From: Mallotus nudiflorus
Lineage: Eukaryota > Streptophyta > Magnoliopsida > Malpighiales > Euphorbiaceae
Direction: 5' to 3'
Length of the DNA stretch: 64,000 nt
Assembly (NCBI GenBank): GCA_947683625.1
Contig: CANTUR010000003.1
Span: forward strand, 1,240,001 to 1,304,000
Both the position numbers and the translations under genes were made by a program. Shown one piece after another: positions 36,101-47,212 of this stretch; the first letter of the stretch is position 1, and each line of letters starts with the position of its first letter. Below the pieces are notes generated by a model, which worked only from the letters and a program-made list of their open reading frames with translations, had not been told where the DNA came from and did not search any database.

Positions 36101-37679
36101 TGTTAACAATAATAATATTATTATTAATAATAAAAATAATATTAATAATAACAATATTAATCCCACGTAAAAATAAATTATTTTTACGTGAATAATTTCT
36201 CAGAATAAAATGTATAAATAATATTAACAATTAACAATAATAATATACTAATAAAATATAAAAGTATTAATACTACATATCCTGAAGTAATATTATTTTA
36301 TTTAAAATACTGGGTTTTTACATTGTCCTTATCAAAACCTATGTTTGTGGCAAACAAACTTATGACTTATCAATCTTTATTCATATAATAGATTGTGGCA
36401 TCATTTTCTATGTATGATTTGGAACTTGATTTGAACTTTTCTTGTGAGCATGGGTTTGTGTTCATATAGATCAAGTTCATTAGAGTTGGTCGTCTAGCAG
36501 GTTCGCATCATTTAGTATCAGAACTTGGCTCAATCAAGTTTTATTCATATCAATTCTATGTATCCCTTTTTATTTTTCCAATTATTTTCTTGTATTTCTT
36601 TCTCATCTTAAAATTTCAGTTCATTTTTTTAAAAAAGCTCTATCATTTGGTTTGGTCATTGATTTAGTTATTTCATGATCATGTTTTGAGTCATCTTCAT
36701 ATTAAAAAAATTAATTTTATATTTTTATTGCTGTAGGTGATTTTGAATTACTATTTGTTTGGTATTAGATTGGATTTGATTGAGTGATTGTAACAGAAGG
36801 TCTTAGGTTTTATATACCTATGGTTCGAGTTAGTCATGTCAATTAAATTTTACACCTTAAGTTTAATTTGATCAATTTGTAAAAAAAGGTTATAGGTTCG
36901 ATATACTTAAAATTTGTGTTGGTTGATGCAAAGAGAGTTTAAGGTTATTGATCTTCTACTATTTTTTATTGAATTTTTCTTTAATAATTTCTTAACTATC
37001 AATCTAAGTTCTTTAAAAAATAAAATTAAATAAAAGTAAAAATAGGGGAGAAGATTTTATTTGGTGAGGAGTGCTTGAGTGAAACACACGAGGGAGCGTT
37101 TGAGGATTTTATTTTAATATTTCTATTCAAGTTTCAAACATGACTTCAAAATTTGAGGGCAAATCTTCTTGAGGAAAGGGAGAATGTTATGATCCTAGAG
37201 CTCAAATAAACATATTGATAAATATTTTGGACTTTGGGCTTTTAGCTTTATTGGACAACTTGTCTACCTTTCAATATTTGGCCCATATCTTATTCAATAC
37301 AATTCTAAATTTAATGATTCAAGATTCCTTGCAAAGTTAACATCTAGAGCTACAACAAATATGTTTTGTTCAATAGCAAATGCAACCATTATTATGGTAC
37401 AAAATGTATAAATATATTTTATTTATAATATGCGCATAAAAAATAAATGAGCGCACATGTGTATAGCACAAACTAGAAACTAGTATTACTATTAGGGTGC
37501 ATCTGGCACGACGTTAAAGAAATAAGATGTCACAATTATAAGTATAACTATTAAGGGACTAATAATTACCGGTGTAATAGTTTTATTGTTAACCTTATTT
37601 AGTAAATAATGAGTAATGCGGAAGTTGTGTAATTTATTCTTTTAAAAAAATGTTTATATATTAATTAATTAAAATAACA

Positions 37680-37830
37680 TCAATAGCCCCAAATGGCTAG
37701 GTTTGGCAATAATCAACTAATGTTTACAACTAGACGTTCTCGGCTCGAACCTTGGTGTAGGTAGGGAGTAAAATAAATTGATTTAAACTTTAGTCAACCC
37801 CCTACCTTTTTAAAAAATAATAATAATAAC
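37680..37830 (+). mobile_element. SINE-like sequence with pol III boxes (candidate)
   Basis: An A-box-like TGGCTAGGTTTGG (37694-37706) and a B-box-like GGCTCGAACCT (37742-37752) are 48 bases apart, followed by unrelated sequence and an AATAATAATAAC tail. The pattern fits a tRNA-derived SINE head, but I saw no target duplication and no second copy in the window. Confidence 0.35.
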
Positions 37831-38221
37831 ATAAATAATTAATTATTAAAATTTTCATAAACAATAAAATGAATTTTTAAAATATTAAATAATTAGAAAA
37901 TTTTCGTAAAGATAAATTTACATAATTAATAAAAAATAAAATAAAAATTTCATAAATATAATTGATAAAGAATAAAATAAAATTTTAAAAATTACTTGTA
38001 ACAATTAATATTATTTTTATAGCTAGTCACGAAAACACATATACTAGTCATTTCACAAGATTTCTCATGTATTAAATTCAAAATGATGAAAATAATATAT
38101 AATCAGCATTAATATAATTAATTCATTAACATTCTCATAAAAAATTGAAAATAAAAAATATAAACTAGTGACAATAACATAATTAAAATAGAAATAATAA
38201 AATCAGTATAAAAATAAATTG

Positions 38222-38224
<3 letters not shown>

Positions 38225-38275
<51 letters not shown>
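38225..38275. repeat. (TA)n microsatellite
   Basis: About 25 TA units. The surrounding 37830-38590 is AT-rich with no gene visible. Confidence 0.95.
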
Positions 38276-38278
<3 letters not shown>

Positions 38279-38597
38279 ATTTGATTTATGTTTTATTAGT
38301 GTAAAAAATTGATAAGATGAATAACGTATAAATAAATAGAAAATGATAGAAAATGAAAAAAATGTATTTTTCAATAAAAATTTTTTATAGACATTTACTA
38401 TACTCCCAATTAGGTTAATTAAAAAACAAGTGAATGAGATTAACTGAAAATGAGATTAACAATTAATTTTAATTGTTTAAAATTTGTCAAATAAGGTTAA
38501 AGGTATTAATGTATTATAAGAGTAACATTTAGTATGCTTTAAGTTTAATCTAAATTCACCCTTAGTATTAATAATTATTATGCAAAAGAAATTCCTA

Positions 38598-39016
38598 TGA
38601 CTAAGTTTCCATTTGTTAGTGAAAAATATTTTACCTTTGAAAAATATTTTCTCTAACAATATTTTCTAGAAAAAATATTTTTCAAAGAAAATATTTTTTA
38701 ATATTTAGCTACAATACTAAAAGACAATAAATAATGAGATAAAACATTATAAAATAAAAGAGAAAACAATAAATGAGACGATAAGACATTGAAAAATAAA
38801 AGAGAAGACAATAAATTAGAATATAAGATATTGAAAAATGTATTAGAAAATGATTTTCTATTCTTATAATGAGAAATTATTTTCCCTTATTTTGAAATTA
38901 TTTTCTTTTAAATAATAATTTATGTTCCTTTAACTTTTTTTTTTGATAATCTAAACACTTTAAAATAAGAGAAAATATTTTCTAAAATAGTATTTTTTTT
39001 CAGACAAACGCAGCCT
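38598..39016. mobile_element. MITE-like element, hAT-like ends (candidate)
   Basis: The left end reads TTTCCATTTGTTAGTGAAAA and the right end, reversed, reads TAGGCTGCGTTTGTCTGAAA. Both continue into AAAATATTTT-type palindromic sequence. This GTTTGTT...AAAATATTTTC style is typical of short plant hAT-like MITEs. A related GGCTCTGTTTGCTTCCAGAAA stretch lies in the last intron of the R3HCC1L-like gene (about 29335-29540). Borders are approximate. Confidence 0.45.
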
Positions 39017-39111
39017 AAAACTCCTTTTATTTCCGGATAATATTATACTTTTGGAAAATGAGTGAGATATTAAATATACCTATAATCTATACTATTTTAT
39101 AAGAACACCGT

Positions 39112-39117
39112 GGTCAA
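39112..39117 (-). promoter_or_regulatory. W-box-like site upstream of U-box gene
   Basis: GGTCAA on the plus strand is the reverse complement of TTGACC, a WRKY-factor W-box core. It lies about 720 bases above the ATG. Confidence 0.35.
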
Positions 39118-39349
39118 CAAAAACGAAAAACGAAAGTTTCAATGCAGAAATAATTATTGACAAATTATTATTATTATTATTTTTATTATTATTGAACTTT
39201 ATGCGAACAACAGCTATATAAAAAATGGGAGATTAAATTCATGTTATGTTCCTATGAAAGGATGGTAAATCATTCATTCTAAAGGAGGGCTTGATAAGTA
39301 ATGACAAGTAATAAACTTTATGCAAATAACAGCTACATATATTTTTTTC

Positions 39350-39396
<47 letters not shown>

Positions 39397-39594
39397 CTTT
39401 TTTGTGGGGTAACGCACGTCGAAGAATTTAAAAGTTTACTCCGCCTACAAAATTTGAGCTTCTCCTTTTGATTTCTCTAACATTCTGTACTTTTGGAGAT
39501 AGACCCACAATGGGTAGACCAGTAGTTTTGTGCCAGCTGGCAACTGAAGAATTTCTTACACATGTGATGACCACTAGAAGGGCCAAGACAACGT

Positions 39595-39600
39595 TTGACT
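39595..39600 (+). promoter_or_regulatory. W-box-like site upstream of U-box gene
   Basis: TTGACT about 240 bases above the ATG, close to a TATA-like run. It is relevant because PUB22/23 genes of Arabidopsis are induced by pathogen signals and drought. Confidence 0.35.
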
Positions 39601-39635
39601 GGTAAAAGCAACGAACCAGAAAAACAATATATTTT

Positions 39636-39648
39636 CATATATATATAT
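39636..39648 (+). promoter_or_regulatory. Possible TATA box of U-box gene
   Basis: CATATATATATAT lies about 190 bases above the ATG. The AT-rich setting limits certainty, and another TA run sits at 39357-39381. Confidence 0.35.
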
Positions 39649-39835
39649 GTTGTTCTAGAAATGTCGTTCAAACATGGCCATTTATTTAAGCCGCTTTCTT
39701 TTACCAGGACTGCAATTTCGACAGTATTTGCTTCCATTCTGAATTTGCCATTGCCCGTTCGCCAAAACCTCTGTTTCAATTCTACATACTTTAGTAAAGA
39801 ACGTGCAGAGTTCAAGTTGAAACCTTCAGTTTTCA

Positions 39836-41062
39836 ATGGATGAGCTTCAAATTCCTGAGTATTATCTTTGTCCAATATCTCTCCAAATCATGAAAGATCC
39901 TGTCACGACAATAACAGGCATAACATATGATCGTGAAAGCATCGAACAGTGGTTGAAAACCACACCCAACGATAGCCAAACTTGCCCAGTAACCAAGCAG
40001 CCATTGCCAAGAGGCTCAGATTTGACCCCCAATCACATGTTGCGGCGGCTGATTCAAGCTTGGTGCATTGCCAATGCAAAAAATGGTGTTGATCCAATCC
40101 CCACTCTGAAACCTTCTCTCAGTAAGACCTATGTGCTTCAGTTAGTTAAGGATCTTGAAATTCCTCATTTGTGTGTAGAAGCTTTGAAGAAGATGGAAGC
40201 TTTGGCCGCAGACAATGAAAGAAACAGAACGTGCATGGTGGAAGCCGGAGTGGCTAAATGTTTAGTTTCTTTTGTCATAAGATGTTTTAAAGAAAGAACA
40301 ACTGAGGGTATTGAAGAAGCTTTGAGAATTCTTTATGTTACATGGAATTCATCCGAAGAAATCAAGGTTCTTGTCAAAGATAACCATGATTTTATTGATT
40401 CCTTGATATGGTCTTCATGCTCGGTTGTGGATAATCATGTTGTTGTCAAGACTCAAGCAATGTTAGTCTTAAGAAAAACGATAGAAGTTGCAAGTACGAA
40501 CTTGCTTGAGAGGTTAAAGCCTGATTTCTTTACAGGAATAGTAAGAGTGCTTAGAGAGAATATCTCTCTACAAGCAGTAAAATCAGCCTTGCTTGTTCTT
40601 ATAGAAGTGTGTCCGTGGGGAAGAAACAGAACGAAAATTGCTGAAGCTAAAGCAGTTTTTGTGCTCATCGAACAGGAACTGGAAAAACCAGATAAACATA
40701 TAACTGAGCTAATTTTCAACCTTTTAGCACAATTATGCTCCTGCGCAGATGGAAGAGAGCAACTTCTGAAGCATGCAGGAAGCATAGCAATAATATCAAA
40801 GAGGATTCTTAGGGTGTCTTCGGTAACAGATGATCGGGCCGTGCATGTTCTTGGATTGGTGTCAAAATTTTCTGCCAGAAATGAAGTTCTTTTGGAGATG
40901 TTGAGGGTGGGTGCCGTGTCAAAGCTTTGCATGGTTATCCAAGCAGATTGCGGTTCGTATCTAAAGCAGAAAGCAAGAGAAGTTCTTAGGTTGCATTCTA
41001 ATGTGTGGAATAATTCTCCTTGTATTGCTGTATATCTTTTAACCAGATACCCAGGTAACTGA
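39836..41062 (+). CDS. PUB23: U-box E3 ubiquitin ligase with ARM repeats, PUB22/23 type
   Basis: A single exon of 408 aa; Arabidopsis PUB22/23 are also intronless and of similar length. The U-box occupies residues ~6-80: IPEYYLCPISLQIMKDPV, then GITYDRESIEQWL, a CPVTKQPL segment and LTPNHMLRRLIQAWC. This domain recruits a ubiquitin-charged E2. Residues ~105-400 are helical ARM-type repeats for substrate binding, ending KAREVLRLHSNVW and SPCIAVYLLTRYP, the hallmark C-terminus of this clade. In Arabidopsis the PUB22/23/24 group dampens pattern-triggered immunity and drought responses, acting in the cytosol. The ATG is the first in frame and follows a plausible leader. No defects are seen. The symbol denotes the clade; orthology to PUB23 rather than PUB22 cannot be decided here. 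Confidence 0.93.
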   Translation: MDELQIPEYYLCPISLQIMKDPVTTITGITYDRESIEQWLKTTPNDSQTCPVTKQPLPRGSDLTPNHMLRRLIQAWCIANAKNGVDPIPTLKPSLSKTYVLQLVKDLEIPHLCVEALKKMEALAADNERNRTCMVEAGVAKCLVSFVIRCFKERTTEGIEEALRILYVTWNSSEEIKVLVKDNHDFIDSLIWSSCSVVDNHVVVKTQAMLVLRKTIEVASTNLLERLKPDFFTGIVRVLRENISLQAVKSALLVLIEVCPWGRNRTKIAEAKAVFVLIEQELEKPDKHITELIFNLLAQLCSCADGREQLLKHAGSIAIISKRILRVSSVTDDRAVHVLGLVSKFSARNEVLLEMLRVGAVSKLCMVIQADCGSYLKQKAREVLRLHSNVWNNSPCIAVYLLTRYPGN

Positions 41063-41189
41063 CCTTTTTCTTATCGGGGTCTCAAACAAAAGACCTGCCG
41101 CTGTAACTTTAACCCTGGTAGTTATTATCAGTATGTGGCAATGAGTCCATCCATTCCCAAAGTACTTTAGCAATCATTATCAGTAAACC

Positions 41190-41215
41190 CTTTTTTTTTT
41201 TTTTTTTTTTTTTCC
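41190..41215. repeat. Poly-T tract
   Basis: A run of about 24 T residues 130 bases after the U-box gene. The following 41220-41740 is AT-rich with no feature seen. Confidence 0.85.
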
Positions 41216-41744
41216 AGTTAATGAGTAGTTAAGTAACAAGAGTTCAATTTTTTTTTTTTATCAACTGATTAATTTTTATATAAATCAATAATTGGTAAAA
41301 GTTATCTTTACCAATTGTTATGGATAAAATCTAAAATTTTTATTAATAAATAAGAGATGAAAGTGACTTGTATTATTCTGTTAAGTAATAATTTTTTGAA
41401 AATATTTTTTACTTTTTATAATAAAATATTATAATAATGTTTTAACCACTGAAATTTAATTATTATGATAACTTTAAAACGTTTTAACCATATGTTATAA
41501 ATTAATATTCCATTTAGAAATTACTTAATCGATAAAAAAATTTTAATTTTTAATTTCACTATTTGAATATTTGATTTACTTGTATCTATTACCAAAAAAA
41601 ATTAAAAATATGTACATACAAAATAAATTTATTATGACTAAATTGTAAGAAAAGAAAAAGTCAAAAGTCAAAATTTTTAGGAATTAATTATTATTATTAT
41701 TTTTTGAAAATATAAAACTGCATTTCATCAACTCTCTCGAGCAA

Positions 41745-42240
41745 GAACATTACAAAGAAAATCTACGGGCGAAACCCACTCTTGAAGATCTAACAAAAAA
41801 AAGAGTGGATTTGCACAAATGTGAGTTGTTTAATTCGCATATCTTTTTACAAATCTAACAGACAAAGTGTTTCAACATAGAACAAACATCATCAATTATT
41901 AAACCAAGACTATTTATATTCTGATGTTTTAAAATACTCTGAAACACTTGTAAAGCATAAGATTCAAGGACCAAAGAATCAAATTGATGGTGCTTCAGCC
42001 AAAAAAGAGCTTCTCGAATGGATTAGGTCTCTACTTCTTTTGGTGTGAAAGATCCTAGAATCATTTTCACAACAGCTCTAATAATTTCTCCATGCTCATT
42101 ACAAAGTATACATCCAACCCCTATTTTCTTATCGTTGAGAATTGCAACAACCACATTTGCTTTCAAAACGCCTGCTCGCGATTTAGTCCATAACATATCA
42201 CCACCAAAATTCTCAACAAAAGTGTCATTCTATTGTAAAC
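41745..42240 (-). pseudogene. RNase H-like (RVT_3-type) pseudogene from a non-LTR retrotransposon
   Basis: Read on the minus strand from about 42185: LKANVVVAILNDKKIGVGC, then LCNEHGEIIRAVVKMILGSF, TPKEVET, a stop, then SIREALFWLKHHQFDSLVLE and SYALQVFQSILKHQNINS. This is the plant RNase H domain found at the end of LINE polyproteins and as stand-alone copies. Catalytic residues are damaged: the first aspartate of the usual KxNxDA motif is valine, and the SDA motif aspartate (LESDA) is tyrosine. The KEAEA glutamate remains as KEVET. A stop after KEVET and a frame loss after KHFVC confirm decay. Confidence 0.75.
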
Positions 42241-42313
42241 CTTGATTATCACTATCTGCGTTGTACCACTGACATAAGAGTTGTCTTGCTAAGTTCAAAA
42301 GTCTGTGAGCTGT

Positions 42314-44650
42314 TGTCATACATCAAGTTTTGATTCACCTGAAAAGGTCCGATAACGAAAACAATCTTTTAATGATGACAAGAGTCTATTCGTTTGTACC
42401 GCTTCTAAAGTGTGCAAAAGTTTAAAAAACCTAAAAAAACACCTAAACACAGACTTACAGAGTGATGAATTGATCACTAAGCGATCAAGTCGTGTTTTTA
42501 TTTTAAGAAACGAAATCATCGTTCAAAAAAAATAGCTTATCAGACCGGTGCTCGTCTCGAAAATTAGGACTTGACTTGATGAAAACAAAAGTTTATTTAG
42601 TCAAAACGGATGTTCAAAATGTCGCCGCAAGACCCAAAAACTTTAAAAGCTTCAAAAATCAGGCCTAAAACACCCCAGAAGTCTTTAAAACGGTGAGTGC
42701 ATAACATGAATACGAGCTAGTCGGCGCATATATACACTGATGAGCGCGTGCACATGCACTTAGCGTGTACACATATAGAGACAAAAATGCATCAGCACAA
42801 AAATTGAGACATTGAATCGTGCACGCATTAATATACATAAAAAAACCGTGGAGGCACATATGGATCACGTGTGCTTGCGCTCTTTTTAACTGTCTATAAA
42901 TACCGATGTTCTTCTCTCATTCAAGGGGCCCGTTTGTACAGTATATCATTACTTTATCAAATGGAAGACTCAAGACTTCCATTTTAAACCACCTTTCTTT
43001 CTTTTATTAGGAATTTGAGACCGCTAAAACCAAACTTAGCATCATCTTTGTTAAAGCATACTCTAAAAGTTTTTAAACAATCAAAACAAGATCAATCGAA
43101 TTAGAGGACTAAAATAATTATTTTTGTACGTTATTTTCTGTACTATTACATTTCTTCTCTTCTAGTCCAAATTCTCTTTTATTTTTATGCGATGCCAGTA
43201 AATTATGAACTTATTGTGATATTTATGGTGAGACTAACATTTTGCATGCTATTTGAATTATTATTATTTTATTTGATCATATTAAATAGTCATTTTGAAT
43301 TTTCTAGCTCCAGTATTTTGAAAATCACAAAAATATCATTTTCATATTAAATTTGTATTTTTTATAATTTTCTGTTATATTCTGCATTTTCACTATTTTT
43401 ATCACAACTTTATTATAAAAAATATTAAATTAATTATTTTTATATAATTTATGTATTTTCTATATTTTTTTACATATTTTATTTATAAAAGTTACATTTT
43501 GATATCAAAATCTGCATTTTTGCATCAATTCTATGTTTTACGTAAAAATCACTGCTTTCTTACATAAAGTCTTCATTTTGTTTTTAAAAACATTAAATTT
43601 ATCATTTTTGTATAGTTTCTGCATTTTTTGTTGCCAAAAATGGACCTTGACATAAGCTGCATATTTTTTGTGTTACCTCTACACTTATCATATAAAAATT
43701 CCATTTTGATACTAAAAATTGCATTTTTACATTTTTATATGAAAAATTATCATTTTCTTCATGAATTTGATGTTGAAGTGTCAATTTTTATGTAAAAATA
43801 ATATTTTGACACATTCCATATTCTTGTGTGAAAGTCAGACTCTTCACATAAAGTTTCAACTTTTAAATATAAAAATAATTTTTGTATATTAATCGCATTT
43901 CTTAAACGTTTCCATTATAAAATTATCATTTTTCATAATCAAAATCGCATCTTCAATGTTATAATCGCATTTTCTACATTTCTACATAAAAACTACATCC
44001 TCTCGCTTTCTGACATGAAAATTAATATTTTCTCTCATCTTTGCATAAGAATGCATTTAATAATGTGAAAATTCTCATTCCTAGGCTAGAGCTTTCATTC
44101 TTTGGTCCAATGATGCAACTATGCTCATAATATGTTAATTTAGAATTTTTAGTCATTTATCTATTATTTAGAAATATTTTGTCATCATTAGCAATTATTT
44201 CATTTAATCTCATAATAATTCCTACAAATGCACACATTTAAGTGCTTTTGTCTGCTCTTCTAACTGAGTTAACATTTCCTACTTATTTGCTATCTGTGTG
44301 AATGAGCGGATGTTGTGCACATATCTTTTCTAACCTATGTTTTGCATGTGTTTATTCAACCTAGGACTAGATTTACATTTTTGCACTTTTTCTCTTTCAA
44401 ATGCATTTACTAAGAAAGCGATGTAAATAATTATAACTAATTTTTTTTACTTTTCGTTATTATTTATTGTGCATGTATGTGTATATAAACTATCATTCCA
44501 AAACTAAGGTGATGTTGTAGCCATTTATTGAGTATTGTATAATGAGAAATAGCTAATGTGTATATGCAATCTTTCACACTTATAATCTCTAATAGGGACA
44601 ATACTCATTGAGTAACCCGATGCCGCCCTTCACATTTTTCTAAGAAATCA
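42314..44650 (+). mobile_element. LTR of Tat-type Gypsy element (orphan)
   Basis: It begins TGTCATACATCAAGTTTTGA, resembling LTR starts of Tat-lineage Gypsy elements (TGTCATAC...). A clear CTATAAATA promoter box lies at 42894-42902. The far end is near AGGTGCTGACTCCACAAAC (about 44650), a string type seen near LTR 3' ends/primer sites of this lineage; the same GACTCCAC string occurs in the 54.6 kb LTR. Between 43260 and 43990 it consists of degenerate repeats of CATTTT/AAAAAT. The 3' border is approximate and no matching second LTR is in the window. Confidence 0.5.
42894..42902 (+). promoter_or_regulatory. TATA box in Tat-type LTR
   Basis: CTATAAATA in a locally GC-richer context, 580 bases from the LTR start. 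It is a good match to plant TATA boxes. Confidence 0.6.
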
Positions 44651-45442
44651 GGTGCTGACTCCACAAACACTAACATCTCGTATCCTTTTAAGACTAAACA
44701 TTGTCCCTGTCCTATAAATGGAATGGATTGGTCCCTTTATTTTAAAAGAGTTTCCAATCAAAAATTAAAAAAAAATTCAATCACTCTTAGTTGTGACTTC
44801 ATTAAGGACTCTAGTTGAAAGATCAATTCGAAAATGACTATTTCACATTACATAAATTGTATAGAGCCATTCACCACTACATATTTCACAACACGTCTCA
44901 CATGCACTAATGGTCCCTATCTGCCAATAATGATGGAAAGTGATCCACTATGATTCCACATGAGTCATAGGGTGACTGATTCAAATTCGTCACCTTTAGT
45001 CTCGACTTAATTACAAGTTATAAAAAAATGGTAGACTTAGTGACTAAAGTTCATAACCCTAGTTATAGGGGGCATTCTCACTAAAGGAGCCCTTAGATTT
45101 TCACCCTCGACTCAGCCCATGTAATTAAACTAGTAAAATTCTCCCCAGGACTCCACCTACCTTTCTATGATTATCCTGTCTTGATGACGTTTGCTTGATC
45201 TAACAATCTTGAACATTGTGATAACACTTGATTGTCCCTTTTTAAAATCTAGCAAAATAAGTCAAGACTTTGAATAGATTATGAATGTTTATTTTGAAAA
45301 GAAACAAATGATAAATGTTTGAATGAAATCTAAATGACCTCTGGTAAATATATAAAATATTGACATAGCATGTATGAAGACTAATCCCTTATAATAACCA
45401 TATTTTATAGTGCAAATAATTGCATGTGAATTATGAACATCA
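44651..45442. other. Non-coding, probably retrotransposon interior
   Basis: No open frame or repeat recognised. It is continuous with 47221-47630 once the hAT insertion is removed; that stretch is also featureless. Confidence 0.4.
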
Positions 45443-45450
45443 TCTGTGAT

Positions 45451-47212
45451 TAGGGGTGTCAAAATGGATTGGTGCGTTGTGTTTGTGTCGAGTTAACCCA
45501 CTTTGTTAATACAATTAGGGTCAATATAAACACGACCCATCTATTAATTGTTGATATTAAGTTTGTTCAATCTCTAAAGTTTTGGCTTAAACAAATAACT
45601 TGAATAATCTAATGCTCTTATTTATGTGTGTTTTTATATTTAATTAAATATAAAAAAACAAAGTGAAGTGCTTCAAGACCTTACCTTATCAAAGTGAAAT
45701 GTCAAGAAAAAGAACCTACATAATTCAAGGCTCAATTGAGAGAATACAAAAAGAAAAACATGTTCAATATTGGCTTAAAGGCATCCCTCATGAGTAAGGC
45801 TCATGATTAGGAGCCTTGCTTATGAGCTGAAGGGATAAAGGGGCAATAAATTGAAAAAAGTTTTAAGCCCCCTTAAGAGTTAGTCATTTAGCCTGTGAGC
45901 TGAAGGAGCTTCAAGAAGCAAAAGAGCCTGAGCCTGAGCCCCTTACAATTTGGCCTCATAATTATGAGCAGCTCGTGACCTAACCTCCTTCCAAGACACA
46001 ACAGTCACCTACCTCTCCAATGGCTATATTTTTATCACTCACAATTGTGACTATGCCCTCACGATCATAAGTAGCTCTTCTCTTACAAAAAGTTATTTTA
46101 CATTAAATACAATTTGGAGAAGGTTAAGGATGACATTAATGGCTCCAACAATCATAATTTTGAACTATAAAAATAAGCTTTGGAGACTCATTTATATATT
46201 ACACACTTTGGTTGTTGAATATTCTCTCCTTAGCATTCATTAAGCATTCAAATTCTCATCTAATATCTTTGTATTCATTTAACTCTTTTAAGAGTTAGTT
46301 GTGTGTTAGAATAAAGACTCTTCTTCTTCTATTTTTTAGGGTTTTAGAAAAGGGAAGTGGGATCTTATTATAATGTGAAAGGTTTAAGTGTTCTTTTATT
46401 GAAAACACTTAGGAATTGGTTTAAAGTTAGCCTCTAAAACGCTTGATTATAAGGTTAGAGTTGAGCCTGAAACTTAAGCCTGTAAAAATCAATCTAAGTG
46501 AGTAGATTATGGTGTTTTAAAATCCTAACTTGGCAGAGTTAGGTGGAGACGTAGGTTTGTTGATAAATCAAACTCCTTAAATACTTGTGTCCCATCTTCT
46601 TTCTTCTTAATCCTTTCTTAATTTTTCTTTAATTACTTTTAATTTCTCAAAAGCCCTATCCACCCCCCAGGGCTATTACATTAATCATGTCAAATATTTC
46701 AACTCTAAAATGACATGAAAATTAAATTGGTTACACGAACACAACATGTGTAACCCATTTATTTAAATAGGTTGTGAGGGCTATAAAATTTAACATGATC
46801 CATTTAACATGTATAATATTTATAATATATAAAAATATTATTTTCGTAAAAAAAATTAAAAATAATGTCTATAATTTAGCAATTTGCATAATATAATTAT
46901 AAAAATATTATTTTTATAAAAAATGTGCAATAAATGACTAATTTATCAATTAAAATCATAACAAATTATATGAATTTTTAATGGGTCATATCGTGTTGTG
47001 TTTGTTAGGTTGACATGACCCAATACAACATGTATAATTAAACGAGTTGTAAATAGATTCACATGTCAAACTATGACACCATTTGATTAAACCATGTTAT
47101 AAATGGGTTAATCTGTTTCTAACAAAAACCCATTTAATCTCAACCCTAATTCACTAATTTTATGTGTTAGGCGAATCGTGTTCACATGTCATTACCCATT
47201 TTGACACCCCTA
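45451..47212. mobile_element. hAT-type non-autonomous element with exact 8-bp target duplication
   Basis: The ends are TAGGGGTGTCAAAATGG and its inverted partner CCATTTTGACACCCCTA. The 8-bp target duplication TCTGTGAT is exact at 45443-45450 and 47213-47220. Eight-base duplications and TAGGG-type ends are diagnostic of the hAT superfamily. No transposase is present. Without the nested LTR the element would be about 625 bp. Inner sequence near the ends carries GTGTTGTGTT-type strings common in this plant MITE family. Confidence 0.9.
45549..46680 (+). mobile_element. Solo LTR, Sirevirus-like, nested in the hAT element
   Basis: 1132 bp starting TGTTGATATTAAG and ending GGGCTATTACA, with the exact 5-bp duplication TTAAT at 45544-45548 and 46681-46685. 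It is related, in reverse orientation, to the LTRs at 3149 and 12083: for example the AGTTAGGTGGAGACGTAGG string near 46535-46553 and the AAACTCCTTAAATA string near 46568. It also carries several CTCATGA/CTCGTGA motifs at 45785-46070. Confidence 0.88.

Larger units (their letters stand above)
33263..36322 (+). mobile_element. Solo LTR, Gypsy type (TGTCACGACCC...TTTTTACA)
   Basis: A 3060-bp segment begins TGTCACGACCCAAACC, a common plant Gypsy LTR start, and ends GGGTTTTTACA. It lies inside the LTR that starts at 32880 and has no second LTR or interior. Flanking pentamers (GTGTT and TTGTC) do not match, so the insertion footprint has decayed or the ends are off by a few bases. It contains an exact 42-bp tandem duplication (34535-34618) and AAC/AAT microsatellites at 36052-36100. 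The frame at 35701-36006 (rich in K/E near its end) looks like an LTR promoter-proximal chance ORF. Orientation is inferred from neither genes nor priming sites and is uncertain. Confidence 0.68.
32525..37407 (+). mobile_element. Tandem LTR-retrotransposon array (interior-LTR-interior-LTR)
   Basis: 32525-33110 and 36830-37407 are direct repeats. Each contains an interior 3' segment, a purine tract (AGGAAAGAGAGAA at 32867-32879; AGGAAAGGGAGAA at 37172-37184) and then an LTR start (TGATATGATCC at 32880; TGTTATGATCC at 37185). The first LTR resumes after a 3.06 kb insertion and ends near 36507. It is followed by a primer-binding site (TAGTATCAGAAC at 36513-36524) and ~660 bases of interior with no coding sequence. 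The second LTR is truncated after 37407. The order interior, LTR, interior, LTR is expected from unequal recombination or tandem integration of a small non-autonomous element. Confidence 0.72.

Noticed and set aside
40453..40932. 159-codon minus-strand ORF
   Set aside because: Antisense shadow of the U-box gene.
42045..42868. Short ORFs around 42.0-42.9 kb
   Set aside because: The first is antisense to the RNase H-like pseudogene and the others are chance frames in a Tat-type LTR.
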